DNA from: Hyperoplus lanceolatus
Lineage: Eukaryota; Chordata; Actinopteri; Uranoscopiformes; Ammodytidae
Reading direction: 5' to 3'
Assembly: GCA_026929865.2 (NCBI GenBank)
Contig: CM049414.1
Coordinates: forward strand, 19,949,501-20,013,500
DNA: 64,000 nt
Shown here: in pieces, positions 54,477 through 64,000 of the stretch
Layout: each line of letters begins with the position of its first letter
Position numbering within the stretch: position 1 is the first letter of the stretch
The notes under the pieces: generated by a model
Databases searched by the model: none
Seen by the model: only the letters and a program-made list of their open reading frames with translations
Told to the model about the DNA's origin: nothing
Translations under genes and position numbers: made by a program

Positions 54477-54590
54477 AGTGGTGGACAGTAACTAAGTGCA
54501 TCTAGTCAAATGCTGTGCTGTATTTCCATTTAATGCTACCTTGTACTTCCACTCTTCTATATTTCAGAGGGAAAAATTTGCACTTTTCAG
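54477..54590 (+). mobile_element. hAT element left-end fragment
   Basis: Starts CAGTGGTGGACAGTAACTAA and continues GTATTTCCATTTAATGCTAC and TTTCAGAGGGAAAAATT, a left-end pattern I associate with an abundant fish hAT family. Only about 115 bp remain; no right end or target duplication is seen. Confidence 0.5.
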
Positions 54591-55185
54591 ATTAAGATTT
54601 CATAAATAAAATGTCCAATATTTTTTTTTTAAAGGAGACATTGTTATGATGACTAGAAAACGTGTAGAACTCCATTGTGGAACCAAAACATCCATATACG
54701 TACTTATGTCACTACTGATTCTCATGCAAATTATCTTAAAAATAACACAACATATATTATCTCGATTGGCACTAGAGTTTAAGCACACATGGGTGACTCA
54801 AGGTTATTCCAACATCCTATTTATCGTGAAAATGTACAAGTAGCTGTTCCCGTAAATATTTAAATGTCAGTGATGTGCCTGGTCTATGGATAGGATATTA
54901 CAAATAAACAGTGAGGACAGAACGAATCAGCAGGGTGAAATATGGCTGAGAAGCTTATTATTACCAACATATATAAAGGGCAACAACAAAGTCAGCTGCG
55001 ACTTCTCCAACATTTTCTTGAATTTGCTGCTTTGGGTATAAAAATAATCAATATACGTATCATATCATGTGCTTTCAACAAAAAAAAATAAAATAATCTA
55101 ATTTGGTCCACAGAATTAAAGAGCGTAATGTAAGACGTAAAAGTGTAATTCCAGTGGGGATTGAGGCTTGTGTCAGTTAGTCATT

Positions 55186-55188
<3 letters not shown>
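54591..55188. other. Unique AT-rich non-coding stretch
   Basis: No gene recognised. A/T homopolymers near 54620 and 55080. Confidence 0.4.

Positions 55189-55218
<30 letters not shown>
55189..55218 (+). repeat. (AC)n microsatellite
   Basis: About 15 perfect AC units. Confidence 0.95.
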
Positions 55219-55220
<2 letters not shown>

Positions 55221-55269
55221 CAACGGTAGGATTAATTATGTTGTTTGGTTACAAAATCTAGTGTAGTCT

Positions 55270-57561
55270 TAGCCTGGAAATCCAGACCCTGATATCTTGA
55301 ACAATAGAGGGTCTGGCCACGATCAATAGTAATTTCCAACTCAAGGGGCGGCTCCTACTTGTGCACAGTGTTGGGCAAGTTACTTCAAAAGCGTAATGCG
55401 GTATTTATTACTTATTACTGGCATTTCAAAGTAGTTAGTTACATTACAATATTACTGTCTTTGAATTGTAAGGCATTACACTACTTTTACATTACTTTTG
55501 CATTACGACTTAAAAGCACAAACAAGTTGTTCACATCATCATCAACTTTTGCCTTTTTTAGTTGTTCCAAAGAATCTGCCTTATCATCTTGCCATCTAAT
55601 CTAAATGATAACAGCCCATTATGTTTGTTTATCGTCTCTCTTGCGTGACATTTTATAATAACAATAGTAGCCTAAATATATATCTCCTTTGCTAATTCAA
55701 AGCATCCACTCATTATGTTGGGAGTCGACGTGTGTGTCAGAGGCATGAATCGACAAAGCGATCAACTCTTATTGTGACTTTTTTGCTGCAGCACTTTTAG
55801 TGCTGAGGAGAGCTTGCCAACTGCGCTGTCCTTTACGCACCATCATTGCCGCCGTTATGTTAAAATTTCATTATTTGCATCAAAGCAAACCCTTTAGGCG
55901 CTGGGTTTTATTTTTAAAAATACTAGATTTTGACACTTAAATTTCAGAAGGCTCTGGATTGAAAGTGGTTTGAGATAGAGACAAAGTGTAAATGAGACAA
56001 ATATTGAGAATGACCTAAAGTTTATCTGGGGAGTAAATTTTCCCATCTAATTAGCATATTATGACGTCATATGTTGGCGGCCATGTTGTAGGCTATTATG
56101 TAATTTCCATGAAAAAAATTATTTAATCAGATTCACCCCTCCATCCATTTGTAATGATGTCCACTTTGTTGTAAGCCAACAGTTGTAAACTAGAACTAGA
56201 ACTACACCACAAAACTCATAAACAGTAGGCGTTTATGATTTTTTTTTACCCACCACCATTTTTATTTCCTTTTTTCTTCTATTCTTCATTATTATTATTA
56301 TCATCATTATTATCATTATAATATGATAATATTAATATAATGCTGCGTCGCATGGATGCACCACTGCTGCGCATGGACGCACCATGACCGGGGCCGTAGA
56401 AAGAGTGAACACCAACTCCCTACTCGTCAACTTTTTGCTTGCCATATCTCTAAATAACTCCTAAATCCAGCAATACCGCTTCAGCATAAATAGCTTCGTG
56501 GCAAACTATCTCCGATTTCGCACCTGACAACAGCACGATTCATTTGCAGCCTGGACGCGGAGGTGTGTCACCTCTCTGCTCTGACAGCAGGCAGGGACTT
56601 GCTCCGAGGGGCTGCTCCGAGACTGACCGCCTCCGAGTGCTCTTAGACGGGGAGGGGCTCGCGGCAGCACCCGCTGCTCGTTGAGCACAGAGTGATACGT
56701 GCTTTCACGTCAGAGTCTCCAAACACCACAAAAGTTTTCAACAACTTGGGCAGTGAGACGGAAGCCAGTAGGCTAGCGCATCTTTGGAATCAATTGTAGC
56801 AGCAAATCGAGTTTTCTTCTCCTCTAGCAGTAACATTAGCGCGGGTTTTTTTCTCCTCTGCGAAACTCGCGGTGTTGGCCAATTTGTATAAAAACAACAA
56901 ACCAGTCAATTTCGGGTTTAAAGTGCATTGTAACGCGCGTTTCTGAGCTATGTACCGCGTTACATATTACCATTTTTTTTTGCTGTAATGCCTTACATTA
57001 CCGCGTTACAGCAAAACGTAATGCATTACAGTAATGCATTACTTCCTGTAACGCGTTACTCCCAACACTGCTTGTGCATTTCAAATGCCACTGCACGCAG
57101 TTGGATAGCACTACAACCAATCAGAGCGATGCACAAGGCGACGTAAGCCCCTTTCATTTAGCGAACAGCTGTTAAACTGTTAAATTGAACGTTTGCCGTT
57201 GTCGGTCGGCAAAATAGAACATTCCACTTACTTGCTAATGAAAGATTTGAGTGCCGTCTTCCAAATTGTTAAGGGTCGAGGCCAAAGCAGTCTCAAACTC
57301 ACACAACATATCCGCAGCCATCTTTGATGTTTACTATCACGGCTTCGACGTCGCATGCACGTCACTGTCGTCATCCGGTTACGTCCGCCCCAGAGTACCA
57401 TATAAAGGGCTCTGGCGCGCCCACATTAGATAGAACCAATTGAAACCACTAGCCAGATTCCTGGCTTTCTTGATAAAGCTTCAACGGAGCGTGTCCAGAC
57501 CAACACGCGCAACAAATTTAATTTGCCAGCGCCTAGTGGCAGGTCTGGGAATGCCAGGCTA
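55270..57561 (-). mobile_element. Family B element, copy 2, split by a nested hAT element
   Basis: Bounded by a perfect 9-bp repeat GTGTAGTCT at 55261-55269 and 57562-57570. Its ends are TAGCCTGGAAATCCAGACCC on the left and GGTCTGGGAATGCCAGGCTA on the right, inverted relative to the copy at 13804-14361. Without the hAT insertion and its 8-bp duplication the length is about 579 bp, close to the 558 bp of copy 1. No coding capacity. Confidence 0.9.
55366..57070. mobile_element. hAT-type element (1.7 kb) with perfect 8-bp duplication
   Basis: Ends CAGTGTTGGGCAAGTTACTT and CGCGTTACTCCCAACACTG are inverted repeats. CTTGTGCA is duplicated exactly at 55358-55365 and 57071-57078. GTAACGCG-like motifs recur near the right end (56930-57060). 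No transposase frame exceeds about 80 codons, so it is non-autonomous. It interrupts the family B element. Confidence 0.94.
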
Positions 57562-57570
57562 GTGTAGTCT

Positions 57571-59394
57571 TCAAATTCGACACTGAAGCAATAAAATAAA
57601 ACATAGGCCTACAGTTACACAATTTCAGTTCTAATTAATTTTGCAACACCAATAAGTTATTCTGCTACAAACACATCATATTATCTGATTTGAATTTGCA
57701 CTAGCAGCAGAAGGACATATTCAGTTTGCATTAGCAGTAACTGAATTGTCGCAGGAAACCTACTTCTCAATCAACCGTTTACCATGACACACATCTCCTG
57801 TGTTTTGTCTAAGCTATTCTTGATAGATACTTTTTTGTCTGATGACCTAAAATAATCATTCCAAATAGTTTTTCTTATTCCTGCTGTATATATGTATCTT
57901 ATATTAGTTTCCCTGTCAATGGTAAGTATGCATGGATGTACAATGGGGCCCCCCCTGGTGAGCTGGAGGTAAGCCAGAAGAAGAACATCTGGTATCACTT
58001 AGACATTGTTATCTCTTTGAACCAGGAATGTGGCTTGCTCTTCGGTTATATTCATACATAGTTGGTTCTGCCTTTGTCTCTGGGCAGAGTTGAGGTTGTA
58101 CTTTGGTTTTACCTTGAATTTGCCTATGTGTAAATAAACCAGCCATTGCTGAGGATCAATGTGTTGCCTGATTGAGTTCACCTTCATGGGATCCTGTGGA
58201 AAATAACCTTCCTATTTGTTTTGAAGTGGATAGGGCTCAGTAGTAATAAAGGTATGTATTTATTTGCACCAATCAGAGTTTTTGCCAAATCTTAATCAAA
58301 ACAGGATGACAATTGTGGGTCTGTTTTTGATTGTCTGACCAACCCACTCCCGCATAGTCCTGATGAAGCGGATCAGCTCTTTTTGTTTTGTGCATAAATA
58401 CATGACAACTGAGGATATCTTTTCAGAACTTTAATTTGGATTATAGCCTCATCTGGACATAAGTGTTATATGTGGCAAAGAATTATTAAAGATTTTAAGC
58501 CAAGTTTTCAGGGGCTTTGGTCCAGCTTTTAAGGCTATATCAGATCATGTACAGTAGTAATCCAGTGATCTTATTGCAGGTTAAAGCAGGTAATTATTAC
58601 TGTTCTCATCCTGAAAACACAACCTGAGCTATCAGTGTGACAGTTTGGAGTACCTGCTCTCTGGTACCTGTCACTCTCCGCTGATTGGCAGCTTGAATTC
58701 TGGAGGTGAGCCACCAAACTGTCGCCTCAGGGGCGCCTGGGGGCCTGGCTGTGCTGATATGATTTATGTACGCACTGATTGTGTCAGTTGCTCTGCAAAT
58801 TGATTGTGTCAGTCCTTCCTGTAAACCTTACTCCGAGGCAGGGACAACAGCCTGAAGCAGGGCCGTTCTACACAGCAAGTTCAGGTGAAAGGCTTCCTGC
58901 AAAACTGTATTTAAAAGCAGCGTCAAATGCCCTGATCTCACTTCTAAGTGTTAATTTGACTTTGAGGATGTGGGTCAGCGAATCCTTAAACACGGGAGTG
59001 TGTCTGGGTGCCCTCAAAGGAGGAGACAGAGGGAGTTCTGTCACCCAACGCACAGTTCAGTCTCATTCATTTCTCTGCTTGCGCATCAGGCTGCTGCAAT
59101 CAAGAGGAGAGAATTTAGATGAGTGCTCCTCTGGCCCTCATTTGGTTTTATAATTCACCCAGAGGACATCTGCAACCACAAAAAAGGAGAAGGGTGTTAA
59201 AAGCATGAGTACGGGTTGATGAGGCTAGAACTGGCAGATCACAGGCACAAAATGGTTTGATGAAGGGAGCTATTTCAGGTTAGATTTCTGCTTAAATGTG
59301 GCCCACCTGGATTTTTCAGATATACTCAGGACAAATACTCCAGTAAATGTGTGGACTGGATGCCTTCTTCTCTACTAGGGAGGCGTTTTGATCA
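57571..59394. other. Unique non-coding stretch
   Basis: No supported gene. The 124-codon plus frame at 58779-59153 has no recognisable motif or splice context. Confidence 0.4.
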
Positions 59395-59968
59395 TTAAAG
59401 AGGACCTATTATACTACTTTTCTGGTCTTAATTTCTTGTTTTACACTGCTATAGAGCAACCTGACACGAATCACATCACAAAAAACTATGTAGATTTTCG
59501 GGAAGCTCTTTCTCTTATTTTGGCGATCCAGCATGCCCTGTAAACACTTTGCTTTTGACATTTCCGCCCCCTCCCCTCCCTTCCTGAAAACCCAACTTCG
59601 TTGTGATTGGTTACCTTCCTTCCGGAACACTTTCAGTGGCGGGAGATGCGAGCATGGACCTATAAGGGCGCGAGGCAGACGCGAGTAGGAAAGTGGCAGC
59701 ATTACCATACATGGAAACATCCGCGTGGTGACGACACCAAGTTACATGCGACGTCACAATGTTACAAAGCGTCAAGCCGCTTTGAACACGTGACTTCTCG
59801 ACTGGCTAGAATAGTGTCTAGTGCTCTGCACAGACACCCCAGACGGTAAGCAGGGAATACGTCGAAATGCATGTACGTCATTATTTGATAATCTAGTATG
59901 GTTAAACATGACTATAAATCATCATAACAACGTTTATAGGTCATAAAAGTCAAAAAGTATCATAGGTC
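59395..59968 (+). mobile_element. Family C element, copy 2, right end missing
   Basis: Begins TTAA (59395-59398) then AGAGGACCTATTATACTACT, and matches copy 1 (22173-23931) on both sides of the nested insert. At 59874 it shows the uninterrupted target of that insert. It ends at CATAGGTC (59968), about eight bases before the terminal TTAA seen in copy 1, where another repeat fragment begins. Confidence 0.8.
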
Positions 59969-60150
59969 AGGGCTCCCGCTGCTCGTTGAGAAGAGGTGAT
60001 ACTTGCTTTGGCGAAAAAAGTCACCAATAACACCTGAAAAAAAAGCTAGATTTGTCGCTTGTCGCTGTTTTGAAAAAAAAAGTCGCCAGGGGGGCTGAAA
60101 AGTCACTAAATATAGCGACAAAATCGCTTTGAGTTGGCAACACTGAGCAC
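59969..60150 (+). mobile_element. Repeat fragment joined to family C copy 2
   Basis: Contains CCGCTGCTCGTTGAG and GTGATAC-TGCTTT blocks also found inside the hAT element at 56669-56708, followed by AGTCGCC/GCGACAAAATCGCT blocks and GTTGGCAACACTG, the last resembling a hAT right end. No complete element can be delimited. Confidence 0.45.
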
Positions 60151-62084
60151 AGGACGAGGGCTATATAGGGCCAGCGGACGTCCTGCTGCTAGCGGCAGGC
60201 AGCCTAGGGGCAGAGGAAGGGGACGAGGTCGCGGTCGGAGAGGTCTTGATCTGATAGGGCAAGAAGACATGGCCGGTGTACTTTTTTTCGAGCTCTCTCT
60301 GTCTCCCTTTCAGCAGTTAACTTTTCAACATTCGTCTTTCCTCGTTTTTTTGCTGTCTTAGCGGTGTTAGTTGTTGGTATCCTGGGAATGGTAAATTGAG
60401 GGTTTGTTTGTGAAGACATTGCTACTCGCTGTCCGCCGTAGTAGCCTAGTACCAAACAGTAGGCTAGTGTCAGACTGCTAGGGTCGTGAACGCTCACGCA
60501 ACTGACGCATCAACGTCGTTGCCAAGGTCCCACTGCCAATAAGAACGGAGAATCTGACCTCGCTCTGATTGGTCAAAATTAACATGAGCGGTGGCAATTT
60601 TGGGGGGCAGCACACAGAGGCAGGGGGAGCAAAGTGATGAAAAAATATTTTTAGACCACTTCACCTACATATAGCTGAATGGCTATTATGACAGTTTTGC
60701 CAAATAATACAGTAAAACAACTCTCAACTGCAGCTTTAAGGGAATTGATAGGCAATGTTTTCATTATTCTAAAAACCTGAATGTATGAAATTGCCTTGTT
60801 GGGCCGAGTGATGTTGCCTTGAGGGAAATCTTGATGTTCAGCTGTTCAGAAACCATTACTGATCTGATTTTTCATTTTGTTCCAGGAAATATGCACTTCT
60901 CTTCAACTAATACAGGGACTTTGTATAGCTGCATTTGGTTGCCACCAGATCACAGAGGATTGCAAGAACTTGTTCAGTGTCTCAAGGCAAGGATTCGCCA
61001 TGTTACAAATTAGCCTTATGGTATTATAGCATTTATAACAGCAAAATGTCAACGTTAGATCATATTTTTATAATGAAATCACAATTGAATTTGCAAACAC
61101 AGAAAATAATATTCACAAGTTGCTTTCATATTGAGTTCTACTTTGAGGGACTTTGACCCACAACTATATGCTCTGTTGACCAATTCCAAAATGTCATGAT
61201 GACACTACTGACCTTTGAGGGAACTGTGTCAAAAGGAGAAACCAAAATAGAGTAGTATGCTATTGTTAGCTGTATTACACCTTCCAATTTTATACAACCC
61301 TGCTTTGCCACATGAGAAGCGCTTTTGGTATCAATTTTGCAACAAAGAGAACTGTCTGAAATCCAATAGAAACAACTGCATGGCCCGGATATCACTACAC
61401 TACCAAACTTCAAGCCCCTATTTTGGGCATTCCTGCCTCCAAAAGGGAACATCAACAATGTACAATTCTACAAAACCCTGAAATACGTCCAATGCCACCT
61501 ATTTCAACAATATCTGCATGTGGAAGATGTGGTCAGATTAAAGAAAGTTAGGAAACCGAAAGCAAAACGTTAATTGCAGTGATGTGACATTAACTCTGGT
61601 CTCCCTCCCTCTGCCCCCCCCCCCCTTTAGCTTTCCATCACATCTATTATTGTTTGGCATTTGAAAACCGGGCAGGGAAAACCCATTTGCATTTAACGTC
61701 AATTTGTTTGGCAAATGTAAGAATTAATGCATTGTGATTAACATATTTAAAAGGATGTTTGCCTTATTAAGATGAACATTATCATCACATTATCATCTAA
61801 TGGTAAATGAAGTGTGTTACTTTTCAAACCTTTACTGTTGCACCAAATGACAGATAAAGAAAGTGACTAACTGGTAAATCAAGGGATGCATTTAGCAGCT
61901 AATGTCAATGTGCCCTGAGGCTGCCACTTTGTTGCAGATAATTGAAATCATCTTGTAATGTACTCAGTGGATTTTAATGGTGAAAAAAGTAGGTCTAACT
62001 TCTGACTGTTAATACATGTTTAGTTTTAACCATTCCGATTATCTTTATATTATATTTTACCAAAGCTTACAAAACAATGCTCTT
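60151..62084. other. Non-coding stretch; possible element end near 60.74 kb; candidate regulatory DNA near 61.6-61.9 kb
   Basis: 60170-60300 is GC-rich with GGACGAGG/GGTCGCGG motifs, including a short arginine/glycine frame of no known family. CTGCAGCTTTAA at 60730-60741 resembles a TTAA-type element end without a partner. 61680-61830 holds an octamer-type ATTTGCAT at 61686 and several TAAT cores in repeat-free DNA. A C-run (61614-61624) is low complexity. Confidence 0.4.
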
Positions 62085-62145
62085 GTCGGGGATTCAACCG
62101 TGCCCAAGGTTTTTCTAAGTCACTCAAGCCTATCACCGCGCTACA
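62085..62145 (-). pseudogene. tRNA-like sequence (possible SINE head or tRNA relic)
   Basis: On the minus strand TAGCGCGGTGA resembles a polymerase III A box and GGTTGAATCCC resembles a B box, spaced about 40 nt apart as in tRNA genes. Acceptor-stem pairing is not convincing, so it is not called as a functional tRNA. Confidence 0.3.
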
Positions 62146-62248
62146 ATATCAATCTTAATTTTAATATTGCTTCGTGTTTATGGATGACTTTATAAGATGA
62201 TAATATGTCATTGTTGTAGTGGCCAGAAAAAAAATGTATTTAAATAAA

Positions 62249-64000
62249 CTCATCATCATCATCATCATCTTCAACCGCTTATCCGAAATCGGGTCGCGGG
62301 AGCAGCAGCTTGAGCAGGGAACCCCAAACTTCTCTTTCCCGGGCCACTTCAACCAGCTCTGACTGGGGGATCCCGAGGTGTTCCCAGGCCAGCGTGGAAA
62401 TATAATCTCTCCACCTAGTCCTGGGTCTTCCCCGAGGCCTCCTCCCAGCTGGACGCTCCTGGAACACCTCCCTAGGGAGGCGCCCTGGGGGCATCCTTAC
62501 CAGATGCCCGAACCACCTCAACTGGCTCCTTTCAACGCAAAGGAGTAGCGGCTCTGCCCCGAGTTCCTCACGAATGACTGAGCTTCTCACCCTATCTCTA
62601 AGGGAGACGCCAGCCACCCTCCTGAGAAAGCCCATTTCGGCCGCGTGTACCCGCGACCTCGTTCTTTCGGTCATTACCCAGCCTTCATGACCATAGGTGA
62701 GGGTAGGAACAAAGATCGCCCGGTAGATCGAAAGCTTTGCCTTACGACTCAGCTCTCTTTTCGTCACAACAGTGCGGTAAAGCGAGTGCAAAACCGCCCC
62801 TGCTGCTCCGATTCTACGGCCAATCTCACGCTCCATTGTTCCCTCACTCGCAAACAAGACCCCGAGGTACTTGAACTCCTTCACTTGGGGTAAGGACTCA
62901 TTCCCTACCTGTAGTAGACGATCCATCGGTTTCCTGCTGAGCACCATGGCCTCCGATTTAGAGGTGCTGATCCTCATCCCAACCGCTTCACACTCGGCTG
63001 CAAACCGATCCAATGAGAGCTGAAGGTCACAGGCCGATGATGCCATCAGAACCACATCATCCGCAAACAGCAGAGATGAGATCTTCAGACCACCAAACTG
63101 CAACCCCTCCCCACCACGACTACGCCTTGATATCCTGTCCATAAATATCACAAACAGGATTGGTGATAAAGCGCAGCCCTGGCGGAGGCCAACCCTCACC
63201 GGAAACGAGTCTGACTTACTACCGAGAACCCGTACACAGCTCTCGCTTTGAGCGTACAGAGATTGGATGGCCCTGAGAAGAGACACCCTCACCCCATACT
63301 CCCGCAGCACCCCCCACAGTATCTCCCGGGGAACCCGGTCATAAGCCTTCTCCAGATCTACAAAACACATGTAGACTGGATGAGCAAACTCCCAAGCTCC
63401 CTCTAGGATCCTTGCGAGAGTGAAGAGCTGGTCCGTTGTTCCACGGCCAGGACGGAATCCGCATTGTTCCTCTTCAATCTGAGGTTCGACTATCGGCCGA
63501 ACCCTCCTTTCCAGCACCTTGGAGTAGACTTTGCCGGGAAGGCTGAGAAGTGTGATACCCCGGTAGTTGGAACACACTCTCTGGTCCCCCTTTTTAAAAA
63601 TAGGAACCACCACCCCGGTCTGCCACTCCTTCGGCACTGTACCCGACTTCCACGCAATGTTGAAGAGGCGTGTCATCCAAGACAGCCCCTCCACACCCAT
63701 TGCTTTCAGCATTTCTGGACGGATCTCATCAACCCCGGGGCTTTGCCACTGTGGAGTTGTTTGACTACCTCAGTGACTTCCACCAGGGAAATTGACGATG
63801 ATCCCCCATCAGCCTCCAGCTCTGCCTCCAACCTAGAGGGCGTGTTAGTCGGATTCAGGAGTTCCTCAAAGTGCTCTTTCCACCGACCGACTACCTCCTC
63901 AGTTGAGGTCAACAGCATCCCATCCTTACTGTACACAGCTTGGATAGTTCCCCGCTTCCCCCTCCTGAGGTGCCGGACGGTCTTCCAGAAACACTTTGGT
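62249..64000 (-). mobile_element. RTE/Rex3-type non-LTR retrotransposon, continues beyond the window
   Basis: Minus-strand LINE. Its 3' end is a very short UTR after the stop codon (62279-62281) followed by a (GAT)n tail, seen on the plus strand as ATC units at 62251-62269. A short UTR with a simple trinucleotide or tetranucleotide tail is usual for RTE-clade elements such as Rex3. The coding region runs off the right edge of the window, so 5' completeness is unknown. Confidence 0.88.
62279..63936 (-). pseudogene. RTE-type reverse transcriptase, C-terminal part, with one frameshift
   Basis: The 477-codon frame 63712-62279 has RT motifs CGFRPGRGTTDQ, VDLEKAYDRVP (about residues 118-128), GLRQGCALSPILF (175-187) and FADDVVLM (216-223), then the RTE C-terminal signature RWFGHLVRMPPGRLPREVF and GRRPRGRPRTRWRDYISTLA. 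Upstream, 63936-63706 continues the protein in another frame (EEVVGRWKEHFEELLN, VKQLHSGKAPG), breaking off where the family motif APGVDEIRPEM should follow. One G appears missing in the C4G4 run at 63733-63740. Apart from this base the visible part is open, implying a relatively young copy. The endonuclease lies outside the window. Confidence 0.93.

Noticed and set aside
58779..59153. 124-codon plus-strand frame
   Set aside because: No motif or start context, and composition similar to surrounding non-coding DNA.
62645..62893. Plus-strand frame of 82 codons
   Set aside because: Antisense shadow of the RTE reverse transcriptase.

Overview
This window looks like vertebrate, most likely teleost fish, nuclear DNA. 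Reasons: several very long (GT)n and (CT)n microsatellites, AT-rich non-coding sequence, and transposon families typical of fish: an L2-type LINE, an RTE/Rex3-type LINE, a PIF/Harbinger element with paired transposase and Myb-like genes, piggyBac and hAT elements, and many TTAA-bounded miniature elements. I recognise no host protein-coding exon, rRNA gene or intact tRNA gene. Nothing here looks prokaryotic. The window is best read as an intergenic or intronic stretch that has collected transposons.

Layout. 1-7.8 kb: mostly unique DNA, two long GT arrays, a candidate solo LTR (3471-3818), a foldback repeat (4116-4240) and a LINE 3' end (5867-6084). 7.86-9.6 kb: an internally deleted piggyBac element with a miniature element inside its transposase relic. 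10.5-22 kb: a TTAA-type miniature element, a 558-bp element with 9-bp target duplications, a second foldback and long unique stretches. 22.2-31 kb: a TTAA element split by a TA-flanked element, then a three-level nest: an outer miniature element, a 2.7-kb hAT element with a perfect 8-bp duplication, and inside that a 1.08-kb LTR element with a proline-tRNA primer-binding site. 31-39 kb: mostly unique DNA with a dispersed fish repeat. 39.2-43.4 kb: minus-strand L2 LINE with an inactivated reverse transcriptase and a GC-rich 3' region. 43.5-47.5 kb: unique DNA and a second copy of the 10.5-kb element. 47.5-51.4 kb: Harbinger element. 51.4-55.2 kb: unique DNA and a 121-bp GT array. 55.3-57.6 kb: second copy of the 9-bp-duplication element, split by a hAT element. 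57.6-62 kb: unique DNA and a truncated second copy of the 22.2-kb TTAA family. 62.25 kb to the end: minus-strand RTE/Rex3-type LINE continuing past the window.

Every coding region I can support belongs to a transposable element, and each one I examined carries at least one break (nonsense codon, frameshift, deletion or insertion). The nesting gives a relative order of insertion, and paired copies (13.8/55.3 kb, 22.2/59.4 kb, 10.6/45.2 kb) let several boundaries be fixed from this window alone. Unique stretches at about 20.4, 33.4, 46.8, 53.1 and 61.6 kb are the best places to look for conserved regulatory DNA, but conservation cannot be judged from one sequence. Family names rest on recognised motifs and ends, not on a database search.
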